Positions 8,479 to 17,888 of a stretch of 33,433 bases of DNA are shown here, one piece after another. The DNA is taken from NCBI GenBank assembly GCA_030065025.1, contig JASJDY010000013.1, forward strand, positions 1 through 33,433. Reading direction: 5' to 3'. Made by a program: the position numbers and the translations under genes. Source of the stretch: Planctomycetota bacterium (lineage in GTDB: Bacteria; Planctomycetota; PLA2; JAEUHO01). A model generated the notes under the pieces. It was given only the letters and a program-made list of their open reading frames with translations. It ran no database searches and was not told the DNA's origin. Position 1 is the stretch's first letter. Each line of letters opens with the position of its first letter.

Positions 8479-10203
8479 ATGAGCTACCGGTCGGACCGTC
8501 CTCTCATCGTGCAGAGCGACCGGAGTCTCCTCCTCGAGGTCGGGGGCGAGGCCTACGCGTCGGCCCGCGACGCCATCGCGCCCTTCTGCGAGCTGGTGAA
8601 GAGCCCCGAGCACGTCCACACGTACCGGCTCACCCCGCTCTCCGTGTGGAACGCCGCCGCGGCCGGGCTCTCCTCGGAGGCCATGGTCGAGGCCCTCAAG
8701 GCCCACAGCCGCTTCGAGGTCCCCGGCAACGTCATCCGGGACATCCAGGACCTCCACGCCCGCTACGGGCGCCTCCGCCTCCAGAAGGCCGAGGACGGCG
8801 AGCTGTTCCTCAGCGCCGAGGACGACACCCTGCTGGACCAGGTGGCCCACGCCGCCCTCACCCGGGACCTCGTGGGGGAGCGGCTCAACGGCACTCTGCC
8901 GGTGGCGGGGGAGAACCGAGGCGAGATCAAGCGGGCCCTCATCAAGCTCGGCTGGCCCGTCGAGGACCTGGCCGGCTACGTCGACGGCGGCCCCCTCGAG
9001 GTCCCCCTGCGAGAGGCGCTCCCGACGGGGGCCGAGTTCGGCCTCCGGGACTACCAGCACGACGCCGTCGAGGTGTTCCACCGGGGCGGCTCGGCGGCGG
9101 GCGGCAGCGGCGTCATCGTCCTGCCCTGCGGCGCCGGCAAGACGATCGTCGGCATCGGGGCGATGGCCCGGATCGGCCGCAAGACCCTCATCCTCACGAC
9201 GAACCACACGGCCGTGAACCAGTGGCGTCGCGAGCTGCTCGACAAGACCGAGCTCACCGAGGACGACATCGGCGAGTACACGGGCGTGGTCAAGGAGGTC
9301 CGGCCGGTCACGATCTCGACCTACCAGATCCTCACGTACCGCCGCCGCAAGACCGAGCCGTTCGTGCACTTCGACCTCTTCAGCCGCAACGACTGGGGGC
9401 TGATCATCTACGACGAGGTCCACATGCTGCCCGCGCCGGTGTTCCGCGCGACGGCCGACATCCAGGCCACGCGCCGCCTCGGCCTCACGGCGACGCTGGT
9501 TCGCGAGGACGGCCACGAGGACGACGTCTTCACGCTCATCGGTCCCAAGCGCTTCGACGTGCCGTGGAAGGTCCTCGAGCGCAAGGGCTGGATCGCCGAG
9601 GCGCGCTGCCGCGAGGTGCGCGTGCCGCTCGAGCCCGAGCTGCGCAAGCGCTACGTCCTCGCCGATCAGCGGGCGCAGTTCCGCCTGGCCGCCGAGAACC
9701 CCGCGAAGATGGAGGTGCTCGAGGCGCTGCTCGAAGCACACCGTGGCGACCTCATCCTGGTGATCGGCCAGTACCTCGACCAGCTCGACAAGGTCGCGGA
9801 GCGCATCGGCGCACCGCTCATCACGGGCAAGACGCCCAAGGACGAGCGCATCGAGCTGTACGGCAAGTTCAGCTCGGGCCAGGACCCCGTGCTGATCGTC
9901 AGCAAGGTCGGCAACTTCGCCGTCGATCTGCCCGAGGCCCGCGTCATCATCCAGCTGTCCGGCACCTTCGGGTCGCGGCAGGAGGAGGCCCAGCGCCTCG
10001 GCCGCGTCCTGCGCCCCAAGGCTGATGGCCGCGGCGCGCGCTTCTACACGCTCGTCTCCGACGAGACGAACGAGCAGGACTTCGCCCAGCACCGTCAGCT
10101 GTTCCTCACGGAGCAGGGCTACGCCTACGAGATCATGGACGCCGCAAGCATCCTCCGCGCCTGCCACGAGGTGACCGCTTCGCGGACCGGGAGCGACGGA
10201 TGA
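8479..10203 (+). CDS. XPB/Ssl2-type DEAH-family DNA helicase
   Basis: A 574-residue superfamily 2 helicase of the ERCC3/XPB type. In eukaryotes this is the TFIIH repair helicase; bacterial forms are 3'-5' helicases with a presumed repair role. An N-terminal domain (1-190) includes the conserved RPLIVQSDRSLLLEV and YRLTPLSVWNAAAAG. Helicase motifs follow: LRDYQHDAV (Q-like region), motif I LPCGAGKTIVG (Lys221), motif II DEVH (from Asp312), motif III LGLTATLVREDG, motif V VGNFAVDLPEA and motif VI QRLGRVLRPK (505-514). The ATG at 8479 follows CCAGGAGGCGC, an excellent ribosome site, which overrides the longer open frame from 7927. Its stop overlaps the next start (ATGA), indicating an operon with its probable partner. 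Confidence 0.93.
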   Translation: MSYRSDRPLIVQSDRSLLLEVGGEAYASARDAIAPFCELVKSPEHVHTYRLTPLSVWNAAAAGLSSEAMVEALKAHSRFEVPGNVIRDIQDLHARYGRLRLQKAEDGELFLSAEDDTLLDQVAHAALTRDLVGERLNGTLPVAGENRGEIKRALIKLGWPVEDLAGYVDGGPLEVPLREALPTGAEFGLRDYQHDAVEVFHRGGSAAGGSGVIVLPCGAGKTIVGIGAMARIGRKTLILTTNHTAVNQWRRELLDKTELTEDDIGEYTGVVKEVRPVTISTYQILTYRRRKTEPFVHFDLFSRNDWGLIIYDEVHMLPAPVFRATADIQATRRLGLTATLVREDGHEDDVFTLIGPKRFDVPWKVLERKGWIAEARCREVRVPLEPELRKRYVLADQRAQFRLAAENPAKMEVLEALLEAHRGDLILVIGQYLDQLDKVAERIGAPLITGKTPKDERIELYGKFSSGQDPVLIVSKVGNFAVDLPEARVIIQLSGTFGSRQEEAQRLGRVLRPKADGRGARFYTLVSDETNEQDFAQHRQLFLTEQGYAYEIMDAASILRACHEVTASRTGSDG

Positions 10204-12323
10204 CGGGCGACCTGTCCTCGCAGAAGAAGACTCGGGCGAAGGCCCCGCGCAAGCGGGCCGCGAACGGCCGGAAGGCACGCGGCATCGCGCTCCGCAAGCA
10301 CCTGCAGCACCTGCGCGTCGCCGAGCTGCGCGACGTCATGACCTTCTGGAACGGCAACGAGCAGGTCAACGGCACGAAGCGCGAGCTCGTCGACGATCTC
10401 GAGCGCCTCATGTCCGAGGAAGGCACGGTCTACCGCCGCGTCCGCACGCTCACGCGCAAGGTGCTCGACGTGCTCCTGCTGCTCCTGCGCCGCGACAGCT
10501 ACGCCTCCGACCTCCCGGGCCTCTTCCAGCGCCTGCCGGGCGAGGAGGCCGTCGAGCTCGAGTTCCACGAGGCCGAGGCGGGCCTCAAGGCGCTGTTCCG
10601 TCGTGGCTTCCTCGCCGAGGTCGCCGACAAGAGCATGGCGGCGAACGGCAACGGCCGCGTGGTCTACACCGTGCCCGACGAGTTGGGGGAGACGCTCACG
10701 AGCCTCTTCCGCGAGGAGACGCGCACCATCGGCAGCGTCATGTCGCTCGGCCAGCACGCCGCCGCCATCACCGCGACGGAGCGCGCCAAGCTCCAGGACC
10801 GCTTCCCGGGTCTGGGTGGCGCCGCCGGTCCCGAGGACGCCCAGGCCATCCTCGGCACGGACGGCGCGCCCGCCCTGCTCGAGTTCCTCGAGGACGAGCA
10901 GCGCAAGGTCGCCGAGTTCGCCATGGCGCGACACGCCGGTTTCATCACCCGCACCGACTGGTCCCGCCGTCGCGTCCTGAAGGACCTCTCGTGGGATCGC
11001 AAGGGCTGGTCCCAGGCGTTCGAGGGCGCCGGCGTCGGGACAGTCGCGCGCCTCTCCCTCAGTCAGTACGGCATCGCCTGCGATGACGACGCGCTCGTCG
11101 TCTTCGACGAGGTGCTCGAGGACTGGCTCCAGCAGACCGCGCCGGAGGACCTGGGCGGCGCAGAGATCCTGCGGCCCGGCTGCGACCTCGTGGCCGATCT
11201 GTGCGCGTTCCTCGAGCACGTTCGCCGCAACCCGGTGCGCGTCAGCCGCACCGGCGAGGTCTACAAGGCCGGACGCCGCAAGATCCAGGACGGCTTCATC
11301 TTCCGGGAGAGCTTCCTCGCCGGGAAGCCGGAGATCTGGTCCGAGGTGTACGGCGCCGCGGAGCACCTCACGCTCATCGGCACCGACGACGAGGGCTTCC
11401 TCGAGCTGCAGCCGGAGGCCGAGCGCTTCCTGCTCCTCCCGCTCGAGGAGAAGGTCCGCGAGCTGTATCGCCTCGCGATCGAGCAGGCCGGTCCGCGCGG
11501 CCGCAGCCTGCATCAGCACGAGCTGCGCAAGCTCGTCGCCGACGTGCTGCGTGAGCAGCCCGAGCGCTGGTTCTTCGAACGCTCGCTCGCGACGCTCTGC
11601 CGCCACCGCTACCTGGCCACGCTCGACGAGCTCGGCATCGAAGACCGTCACCGCGACCGGTTCTTCTCGGCGTACTTCTCCGGTCGCGAGACGCCGGCGG
11701 ATCTCCTCGACGAGCTCGACTCGCACTGGCTGCGCCGCATGTACATGCTCGGCTTCCTCGAGGCGGCCGTGAAGGACGACACGATCGTGGCGTGGCGGCT
11801 CTCGCCCGTCGGCGCGCGTGTGCTCGGAGCCGAGGTATCCGACCTCGACACGGGCCTCCAGCCGATGCTCGTCAACCCGGACTTCGAGATCCTCGTGCTG
11901 CCCGAGGGCGACGTCAGCGACGTCATCCACACGCTCGACGGCTACGCGCAGCGCGTGAAGACCGAGGACGTCGTGCACTTCCGGCTCACCAAGGAGTCGA
12001 TCGAGGCCGCGGTGGGAGCGGGGCGTTCCGTGAAGGACTTCACGGCGTTCCTCGAGGCCCGCTCCCGCGGCGACGTGCCGCAGAACGTGATCTACTCGAT
12101 CAAGTCGTGGGCGGGTGCGGTCACGTTCGCCACGCTCGAGAAGGGCGTCGTGCTGAAGACCGAGGACGAGGTGGCGCTGGAGCGCATCCTGCAGTTCCCC
12201 GAGATGCAGGCGCTGGTGATCCGCCGCCTGGGCGAGGGCGAGGTCCTCCTCAAGGCCGCCCCGACCGACCGCAAGCTCCTCGCGTCCATGCGCGAAAGAG
12301 GCATTGAGGTTCAAGGTCCGTAG
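10200..12323 (+). CDS. Helicase-associated protein, partner of XPB (Rv0862c-like)
   Basis: A 707-residue protein. Residues 1-30 are a Lys/Arg-rich disordered tail. Next are a SAP-like helix pair (LRKHLQHLRVAELRDVMTFW) and several winged-helix-like segments. The C-terminal part (about 545-690) resembles the domain named XPB/Ssl2-like N-terminal or Helicase_C_3: PMLVNPDFEILVLPEGD, VHFRLTKESIEAAVGAGRS, FLEARSRGDVPQNVIYSIKSWA. Mycobacteria carry the same neighbour pair (XPB Rv0861c and Rv0862c), and archaea pair XPB with the nuclease Bax1. No nuclease motif is obvious here. The ATGA overlap with the helicase argues for a stoichiometric complex. The function is inferred from context: a DNA-binding or regulatory subunit of the helicase. 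Confidence 0.8.
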   Translation: MTGDLSSQKKTRAKAPRKRAANGRKARGIALRKHLQHLRVAELRDVMTFWNGNEQVNGTKRELVDDLERLMSEEGTVYRRVRTLTRKVLDVLLLLLRRDSYASDLPGLFQRLPGEEAVELEFHEAEAGLKALFRRGFLAEVADKSMAANGNGRVVYTVPDELGETLTSLFREETRTIGSVMSLGQHAAAITATERAKLQDRFPGLGGAAGPEDAQAILGTDGAPALLEFLEDEQRKVAEFAMARHAGFITRTDWSRRRVLKDLSWDRKGWSQAFEGAGVGTVARLSLSQYGIACDDDALVVFDEVLEDWLQQTAPEDLGGAEILRPGCDLVADLCAFLEHVRRNPVRVSRTGEVYKAGRRKIQDGFIFRESFLAGKPEIWSEVYGAAEHLTLIGTDDEGFLELQPEAERFLLLPLEEKVRELYRLAIEQAGPRGRSLHQHELRKLVADVLREQPERWFFERSLATLCRHRYLATLDELGIEDRHRDRFFSAYFSGRETPADLLDELDSHWLRRMYMLGFLEAAVKDDTIVAWRLSPVGARVLGAEVSDLDTGLQPMLVNPDFEILVLPEGDVSDVIHTLDGYAQRVKTEDVVHFRLTKESIEAAVGAGRSVKDFTAFLEARSRGDVPQNVIYSIKSWAGAVTFATLEKGVVLKTEDEVALERILQFPEMQALVIRRLGEGEVLLKAAPTDRKLLASMRERGIEVQGP

Positions 12324-12337
12324 GTCCGATTCCGCCG

Positions 12338-12365
12338 CACGGCCACGGCCACGGCCACGGCCACG
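12338..12365 (+). repeat. Hexanucleotide tandem repeat (CACGGC, 4.7 copies)
   Basis: CACGGC is repeated perfectly four times (12338-12361) and followed by CACG. It lies in the 149-base spacer between the convergent helicase-partner gene and the calcium-loop protein gene, 15 bases after the former's stop. Such short tandem repeats change copy number by slippage. The position, 3' of both genes, makes control of expression unlikely. Confidence 0.85.
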
Positions 12366-12460
12366 ATCCGGCCATCGGCCGCACGCCGTGATGCCGTAGG
12401 GGCGGCCGGAGGCGGCGCGCAGCGCCGACGAACGCCCGCCCGTTCGAGCGCAGGCGCATG

Positions 12461-12475
12461 TGACGCAAGGCGTCA
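12461..12475. terminator. Short terminator-like hairpin between convergent genes
   Basis: TGACGC, loop AAG, GCGTCA forms a perfect 6-bp stem. It overlaps the stop codon of the minus-strand gene. There is no T-tract on either side, so it is a weak candidate. The rest of the 12324-12472 spacer holds the CACGGC repeat and GC-rich sequence with no recognisable gene. Confidence 0.3.
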
Positions 12476-13312
12476 ATCCACCGTCACGTATCCCTTGACC
12501 CCAACATCCTCCTGCCGCAGCAGCACCGCCTCCGTCGCCGCATCGACCTGCTCGCGGATCTCCATGTATCCGTCGCCGTCTCGGTCGTGGAACCGCCACG
12601 CCTTGCCGTCGCGCACGGGGAATACACGCCACTCGATCGTGCCGTCCTGATCGCGATCGTGCTCCGTGTACGTGACCGTGCCGTCCGCCGGGCGGTAGAA
12701 GACGATCTCTTCCCAGATGCCGTTCAAGTCGCGATCGAACACCGTGTACACGCGCTTGCCGTCGCGGTTGAACTGGTCCACTTCGAATGCCAGATCCGTC
12801 GAGCTCGTACGCGTCACCGTGTGCAGCTCGCCGTTGTGCTTCCAGCGCTCCTCGTAGCCCGTGTCGGTCCGCTTCCACGTCCGCAGCAGGTTCTCGCCCT
12901 CACCCGCGTTGTTGATCGCCCGCTCCTGCCAGTACAGGAAGCCGAACGCGATCGTGAGCGCGCCCAGCAACGCGAACCAGCCGAAGTGCACGCGCGGAGC
13001 TGTGTCGCGCTCGAGCGGCGCCGGTTCGTGCTCGCCGTCCGGTTGATCCCACGGCACGACGTCGCCGTCCGCCGCTTCGCGCTCCGGCAGATCGGCCAGT
13101 ACGGCCTGCGCGTCCACGAGCCGATCCCGCGGCACCATCACGCGCACGCGCTGCAGGCCCATCATCTTCTGGCTCATCGCGAACTCGTCCGCGAGGTGGT
13201 CCTCGTCCACGTGCGTCGGGATGCCCTCGTCCTCGAGGGCGCCTGCGATGAACTGCGCTTCCAGCGGATTGGGTGCTTCGACGAGCACGACGTAGCCCGG
13301 CTTCTGGTGCAT
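12473..13312 (-). CDS. Membrane protein: DUF2007-like domain, one TM helix, calcium-loop repeats
   Basis: A 279-residue protein of three parts. Residues 7-76 (YVVLVEAPNPLEAQFIAGAL, then VRVMVPRDRLVDAQAVLADL) resemble the small DUF2007/putative signal-transducing domain. Residues 109-127 (HFGWFALLGALTIAFGFLY) are a single membrane helix. Residues 180-255 are strand-rich repeats with Asp-rich loops: DRDLNG (193-198), DRDQDG (219-224) and DRDGDG (243-248). These are EF-hand or thrombospondin type 3-like calcium loops, each followed by a short aromatic strand. With the N-terminus inside, the repeats would face the periplasm. It lies 27 bases downstream of the hybrid histidine kinase on the same strand, so the two are probably co-transcribed. 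No function is known to me. Confidence 0.75.
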   Translation of the reverse strand: MHQKPGYVVLVEAPNPLEAQFIAGALEDEGIPTHVDEDHLADEFAMSQKMMGLQRVRVMVPRDRLVDAQAVLADLPEREAADGDVVPWDQPDGEHEPAPLERDTAPRVHFGWFALLGALTIAFGFLYWQERAINNAGEGENLLRTWKRTDTGYEERWKHNGELHTVTRTSSTDLAFEVDQFNRDGKRVYTVFDRDLNGIWEEIVFYRPADGTVTYTEHDRDQDGTIEWRVFPVRDGKAWRFHDRDGDGYMEIREQVDAATEAVLLRQEDVGVKGYVTVD

Positions 13313-13339
13313 GCGGCTTCTCCGCCGCCCAGGATACGC

Positions 13340-15847
13340 CTACGGCGTGGAGGCCGTGCCGTCGAGCGTGGCGCGCACGCGGTGCACCAGGTCCGCCGGC
13401 GAGAACGGCTTCTGGAGCAGGTCCACACCGCGTACCAGCGCCCCGCGCTGCATGAGCGCGCTGTCGGTGTAGCCGGAGCAATAGAGCACCTTGAGCTCCG
13501 GATGCCGGGAGGTCAGCTCCGCGGCGAGCTGTACGCCACCCATCTCGGGCATGACCACGTCCGTGAACAGCAGGTCCACGCGCGATCCGTGTTCGTCGGC
13601 GACCTCCAGCGCGTGGCGCCCGTTCTCGGCGTACAGCACCTCGTAGCCGTGCGCGCTGAGCGTGCTGCGCACGATGCGCGCGACGGAGTCGTCGTCTTCG
13701 ACCACGAGAACGACCTCGCTGCCTTCGGCAGCTGCGGGCCGTGCGGGCTCCGCCTCCTCCTCCGGCATCATGTCGGGCACGGCCGGCAGGTACACACGGA
13801 AGAGCGTTCCCCCGCCGACTTCGCTCTCCACGTCGATCGTGCCGCCGGACTGGCGCACGATGCCGTACGCCGTCGAGAGCCCGAGGCCCGTGCCCTGGCC
13901 CACGCCCTTCGTCGTGTAGAAGGGCTCGAAGATGCGGGCACGCGTCTCCTCGTCCATGCCGAGGCCGTTGTCCTTCACGGTCAAAACGGCGTAGGGGCCC
14001 GGCTCCAGTCCGTCCAGGGCCTCCGCGTCGCGACGCGCGAGCGTGGTGTGCTCCAGCGACAGCTCGAGAACGCCGCCGGCCGGCATGGCGTCCCGCGCGT
14101 TCGTTGCGAGGTTGATCACGACCTGCTCCATCTGACTCGGGTCGGCCTCGACGATGCGTGGCTCCGACTGCTCCTCGACGATCAGCTCGATGTCCTCGCC
14201 GATGACACGCCTGAGCAGCCCCGCCAGCTCGGTCAGGACCTTGCCCAGGTCCAAGGCGCGCGGACGCAGGACCTGCTTGCGGCTGAACGCCAGGAGCTGA
14301 CCGGTCAGCGCCCGCGCACGCTCGCCGGCCTTGCTGATCTCCTCGACGTGCTTGCTGACATCCGGATTGTCGCCATGACGCATGAGCAGCAGGTCGCTGT
14401 GGCCGATGATCGCGATCAGCAGGTTGTTGAAGTCGTGCGCGATGCCGCCGGCGAGCATCCCGACGGCTTCCATCTTCTGTACCTGGCGCAGCTGCTCCTC
14501 GACGGCGGCCTCGCGCGTCACGTCGCGCTGCACCGCCACGTGGTGGCGGATGGCGCCCGTCATCGCGTCCTGGACGGGTGAGACCGTCGTGTCCATCAGC
14601 ACCGCGGAGCCGTCGCGCCGGCGCACCCGCACGCGTCCGGACCAGACCCGCCCCCGGTTCACCGTCACGGCGATGGCCGCGTACGCGTCGGCGTCCTGCT
14701 CCGGATGGCGGAGGAGTCGGCGATCGCGGCCGAGCAGCTCGGCGCGGTGATGGCCGGTGACCTGCTCGAGCGACGGGTTCACGTAGCGGATGACGCCCTC
14801 GGCGTCCGTGATCATCACGGCGTCGGCGACCTGCTCGATGGCGGTCGAGAGCCGCCGCTGCGCGTCCTCGGCCACCTGGCTCGCCGTGATGTCCTGGATC
14901 ATGCCCACCACGCGCTCGGGCTCGCCGTCGTCGCCGAGGATCGTCTGGGCATGGCATTGGATGAGCCGCGTCTGGCCGTCCGGCAGGCACGTCCGGAACC
15001 GGATCTCGTAGCCGGTCTTCTCGCGCAGGGCACGCTCTGTCGCCTGGCGGGCCGTCTCGAGGTCGTCGGGATGGATGACGCGCAGCGACTCCTCCAGCGT
15101 TCCCTGGAAGGAGTCACGATCGATCTGGTAGAGGCGGAAGGCGTGATCGGAGAGTGTGACCTCGCCCGTCGCGATGTCCCAGGTCCAGACCCCGATCTCG
15201 GCCACCCCCTGGGCTTGATCCAGCTGCGTCCGGCTCTCGAGCAGCGCCTGCTGCGTCTCGCGGTGGTCGAGGGCGCCCACGATGATGCCGCCGACCGAGC
15301 GCAGCAGCTCGACCGCACGCTCGGACCAGACGCGCGCCCGCCGCACCGAGTCGAGTCCCACGAAGCCGACCACCTCACCGGCCGACTCGAGCGGGACGCA
15401 GATGAGCGACTGGATGTCCTGCTTGAGCCAGTGCTCCTGCTCGCGTTCTGCTTCGTCAGGGAGCGCGCCCACGCGCGGCACGTTGACGACATCGCCGCGC
15501 AGGATCTGCTCGAGGAACCACGGCACGGTCTCCGCCGGCACCTGCTGGAGATGCTGGATCTCGGGCTCGACGCCCGGAGCGCACCACTCGTGGGTGTTCC
15601 TGAGCGTGGGCCCGGGCTGCAGTCGGAACGCATAGGCCCGGTCGACGTCGCCGAACTCGCCTACCGCCCGCAGCGCCTCGTCGATTCCGCGATCCACGGC
15701 CTCGGGCCCCAGGGACATGAAGAGCCCGGCGATGCGGGCGATCAGCTGGGCCCGGCTCGTTGCGTCGAGCCGATCCTCCGGGGGGCCACCCTCGGTCCGC
15801 TGTTCACCCTGCCGATCCACGACGCGGGAGGATAGCGGCCGGCCCAC
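13340..15847 (-). CDS. Soluble hybrid sensor histidine kinase (GAF-PAS-PAS-HisKA-HATPase-REC)
   Basis: An 835-residue kinase with no membrane segment, so it senses a cytoplasmic signal. A GAF-like domain spans about 30-195 and ends in [24 protein letters not shown] domains lie near 205-325 and 330-450; the second has [20 protein letters not shown]. The dimerisation helix contains the phosphorylated His471 in [11 protein letters not shown]. The ATPase domain has [11 protein letters not shown] (N box), DNGLGMD (G1), and [18 protein letters not shown] (F/G2). The C-terminal receiver has its acidic pocket (VVEDDDS), the phospho-acceptor Asp763 in [10 protein letters not shown] and Lys813 in LLQKPFSP. 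No DNA-binding output protein is next to it, so its partner is probably encoded elsewhere. The start is a GTG; a start up to 42 codons later is possible. Confidence 0.93.
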   Translation of the reverse strand: MGRPLSSRVVDRQGEQRTEGGPPEDRLDATSRAQLIARIAGLFMSLGPEAVDRGIDEALRAVGEFGDVDRAYAFRLQPGPTLRNTHEWCAPGVEPEIQHLQQVPAETVPWFLEQILRGDVVNVPRVGALPDEAEREQEHWLKQDIQSLICVPLESAGEVVGFVGLDSVRRARVWSERAVELLRSVGGIIVGALDHRETQQALLESRTQLDQAQGVAEIGVWTWDIATGEVTLSDHAFRLYQIDRDSFQGTLEESLRVIHPDDLETARQATERALREKTGYEIRFRTCLPDGQTRLIQCHAQTILGDDGEPERVVGMIQDITASQVAEDAQRRLSTAIEQVADAVMITDAEGVIRYVNPSLEQVTGHHRAELLGRDRRLLRHPEQDADAYAAIAVTVNRGRVWSGRVRVRRRDGSAVLMDTTVSPVQDAMTGAIRHHVAVQRDVTREAAVEEQLRQVQKMEAVGMLAGGIAHDFNNLLIAIIGHSDLLLMRHGDNPDVSKHVEEISKAGERARALTGQLLAFSRKQVLRPRALDLGKVLTELAGLLRRVIGEDIELIVEEQSEPRIVEADPSQMEQVVINLATNARDAMPAGGVLELSLEHTTLARRDAEALDGLEPGPYAVLTVKDNGLGMDEETRARIFEPFYTTKGVGQGTGLGLSTAYGIVRQSGGTIDVESEVGGGTLFRVYLPAVPDMMPEEEAEPARPAAAEGSEVVLVVEDDDSVARIVRSTLSAHGYEVLYAENGRHALEVADEHGSRVDLLFTDVVMPEMGGVQLAAELTSRHPELKVLYCSGYTDSALMQRGALVRGVDLLQKPFSPADLVHRVRATLDGTASTP

Positions 15848-15933
15848 GCACCCTGGAAGCGCCGGAGGGCCAAGATGTTCAGACGCGGTAGGATTCGGCC
15901 CGCAGTCGGCGACAGGTGCGGGCGGGATAGGAC

Positions 15934-17064
15934 ATGACGAACGCGATCGTTCTGGGCTCGGGCATCGTCGGTGCGGTCATCGCCGCGGATCTGGCCGCGG
16001 AGGACTGGAACGTCACCGTCGTGGACCGCGATCCGGCAGGCCTCGCTCGCGCGGAGCGACTGGCCGGCGGCCGCGTCCGCACGGAGCAGCGGGATCTCGC
16101 CTCGGCGGACGCCGTGCGCGAGGTCGTCGCCCCGCACGATGTCGTGCTCGGGGCCCTGCCCGGCTTTCTGGGCCACCTGGCACTGCGGGCTGTCATGGAG
16201 GCGGGCAAGGACTGCTGCGACATCAGCTTCATGCCGGAGGACGCGCGTGACCTCGACGCGCTTGCTCGTGAGCGTGGCGTCACGGCCGTCGTGGACATGG
16301 GCGTGGCGCCCGGGCTCAGCAACCTGCTCTGCGGTCATGCCGTTGCGCGACTCGATGTGTGCGAACGACTGGAGATCGTGGTGGGGGGGCTGCCCGCGCG
16401 ACCGGAGCCGCCGTTCGAGTACAAGGCGGCCTTCTCTCCGATCGACGTGATCGAGGAGTACGTCCGGCCGGCGCGCTACGTCGACGGTGGCGAAGTCCGC
16501 AGCGCGCCTGCGCTCACCGACGTCGAGACCGTGGAGCTATCCGGCGTGCCGCCGCTCGAGTCGTTCCTGACCGACGGCCTGCGCAGCATCGCGGACACCC
16601 TCGACGTGCCCGCCATGAAGGAGAAGACGCTGCGCTATCCGGGACATGCGCGGCTGATGGAGGCCTTCCGCGAAGCCGGCCTCTTCGGGACCGAGCCGAT
16701 CGAGATCGACGGCGTCTCCGTGCGGCCCATCGACGTCACGACGCGACTGCTCTTCCCCGCGTGGACCTACGCCGAAGAAGAAGAGGACCTCACCGTGATG
16801 CGCGTGACGGCCGAAGGCTTGGCCGACGGCGAGCCCGCCACGCTCACCTGGAACCTGCTCGACCGGTTCGATGCCGAGCGCGGCTTCTCGAGCATGGCGC
16901 GCACGACGGGCTTCCCGTGCACGTTGATCGCGCGCGAGCTCGTCGCCGGTCGTCTTCCGCGGCATGGCGTCATCGTGCCCGAGGAGCTCGGCCGCGACGC
17001 CGGCCTCGTCGAGCGCGTGCTCGCCGGGCTTGCGGCCCGTCAGGTGGAGGTGCGCGCCTCGTGA
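15934..17064 (+). CDS. Saccharopine dehydrogenase-like oxidoreductase
   Basis: A 376-residue NAD(P)-binding protein. The N-terminus VLGSGIVGAVIAADLA is a Rossmann fold with GxGxxG, followed by an acidic strand end (VVDRDP). Segments PHDVVLGALPGFLGHLAL, AGKDCCDISFMPED and VDMGVAPGLSNLLCG match the saccharopine dehydrogenase/LYS9-like family, including its D-x-G-x-x-PG-x-x-N feature. The family contains lysine-pathway enzymes and carboxynorspermidine synthase; the length fits the shorter bacterial relatives. Substrate specificity cannot be read here. GGGCGGGATAGG upstream of the ATG is a plausible ribosome site. Its TGA overlaps the GTG of the next gene. Confidence 0.85.
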   Translation: MTNAIVLGSGIVGAVIAADLAAEDWNVTVVDRDPAGLARAERLAGGRVRTEQRDLASADAVREVVAPHDVVLGALPGFLGHLALRAVMEAGKDCCDISFMPEDARDLDALARERGVTAVVDMGVAPGLSNLLCGHAVARLDVCERLEIVVGGLPARPEPPFEYKAAFSPIDVIEEYVRPARYVDGGEVRSAPALTDVETVELSGVPPLESFLTDGLRSIADTLDVPAMKEKTLRYPGHARLMEAFREAGLFGTEPIEIDGVSVRPIDVTTRLLFPAWTYAEEEEDLTVMRVTAEGLADGEPATLTWNLLDRFDAERGFSSMARTTGFPCTLIARELVAGRLPRHGVIVPEELGRDAGLVERVLAGLAARQVEVRAS

Positions 17065-17885
17065 TCCCGCAGCGCTTCCGCAACCGACGGGTCGCCCTGC
17101 CGTACGACCATGGGGCGTACGCCCTCTTCCTCGGGCCGCTCGTGATCGGGCTCGTCGCCGGCGGGCGCTGGCACATCGCCTGCGTCTACCTCGTGGTGGC
17201 GAGCAGCGCGGCGTTCCTCATGCGCCAGCCACTGACGGTGCTCGTGATGATCAGCGGTGGCCGTCGCACGCCGGCCGATCGGCCTGCGGCGTGGTTCTGG
17301 CTCCTCGCCTACGGTGCCGTCGCCGCGTCGCACGTGACGGGACTCGTCGTGCGGGGGCACGGGTACGTGCTGCACCTCGCCGTGCCCGGCGCGCTCGTGG
17401 CGGGCTGGCACCTCGCGCTCGTCCGGCGGCGCGCCGAGAGGCGGCAGATGCTGCTGGAGGTCCTGGCCGTGGGCGTCCTCGCGCTGGCCGCGCCGGCCGG
17501 TTTGTGGATCGGAGCCGAGAGCTACGACCCGATGGGCTGGCTGCTCTGGGTGCTCGTGTGGGCCGGCTCGGCCACGGCCGTCGTGCACGCCTACCTGCGT
17601 CTGTCGCAACGCAGGCCCGCCGAAGCCGCGTCTGTCACCGCTCGGCTCTGGGCCGGTCGCCAGGGACTTGCCGCCGCGACGCTTCACCTGCTGGTCGTGC
17701 TCGCACTCGGACTCGCAGGCGTTGTCTCGCCGTGGCTCGCGATCGCCTTCGGTATCCAGCTCGCGGACGTGCTCCACGGCTCGCTCGTACCGGCTCGCGG
17801 GCGGAGTCCCAAGAGCATCGGCATGCGCCTGCTCTTCGGGCTCGTGCTGTTCACGCTGGCTTTCGTCCTGGCGTGGGGACGCTGA
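17061..17885 (+). CDS. YwiC-like multi-pass membrane protein
   Basis: A 274-residue membrane protein. The N-terminal LPYDHGAYALFLGPLVIGLV closely resembles the PxEHGAWxMLLxP opening of YwiC-like proteins. About eight hydrophobic segments follow, separated by short Arg-rich loops (RRRAERRQ, RLSQRRP), and an internal SIGMRLLFGLVLFTLAFVLA helix ends the protein. YwiC proteins have no established activity that I know of. The GTG at 17061 overlaps the previous stop (GTGA) and places the family motif near the N-terminus. It is preferred over the longer frame from 16359, which runs through the dehydrogenase gene. Confidence 0.8.
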   Translation: MIPQRFRNRRVALPYDHGAYALFLGPLVIGLVAGGRWHIACVYLVVASSAAFLMRQPLTVLVMISGGRRTPADRPAAWFWLLAYGAVAASHVTGLVVRGHGYVLHLAVPGALVAGWHLALVRRRAERRQMLLEVLAVGVLALAAPAGLWIGAESYDPMGWLLWVLVWAGSATAVVHAYLRLSQRRPAEAASVTARLWAGRQGLAAATLHLLVVLALGLAGVVSPWLAIAFGIQLADVLHGSLVPARGRSPKSIGMRLLFGLVLFTLAFVLAWGR

Positions 17886-17888
17886 CCG

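Noticed and set aside
12338-12365. Short repeats considered as a CRISPR array
   Set aside because: The units are six bases in direct tandem with no spacers, and there are no cas genes.
10125-12878. A 917-codon minus-strand open frame opposite the helicase-partner gene
   Set aside because: Its composition is that of a reverse-frame shadow (Leu/Glu/Arg/Val-rich, no motifs). It overlaps two well-supported genes, including a domain recognisable on the plus strand.
12587-14990. Long frames on both strands across the hybrid kinase gene
   Set aside because: The GAF, PAS, HisKA, ATPase and receiver motifs fix the coding frame; the others contain no recognisable motif.
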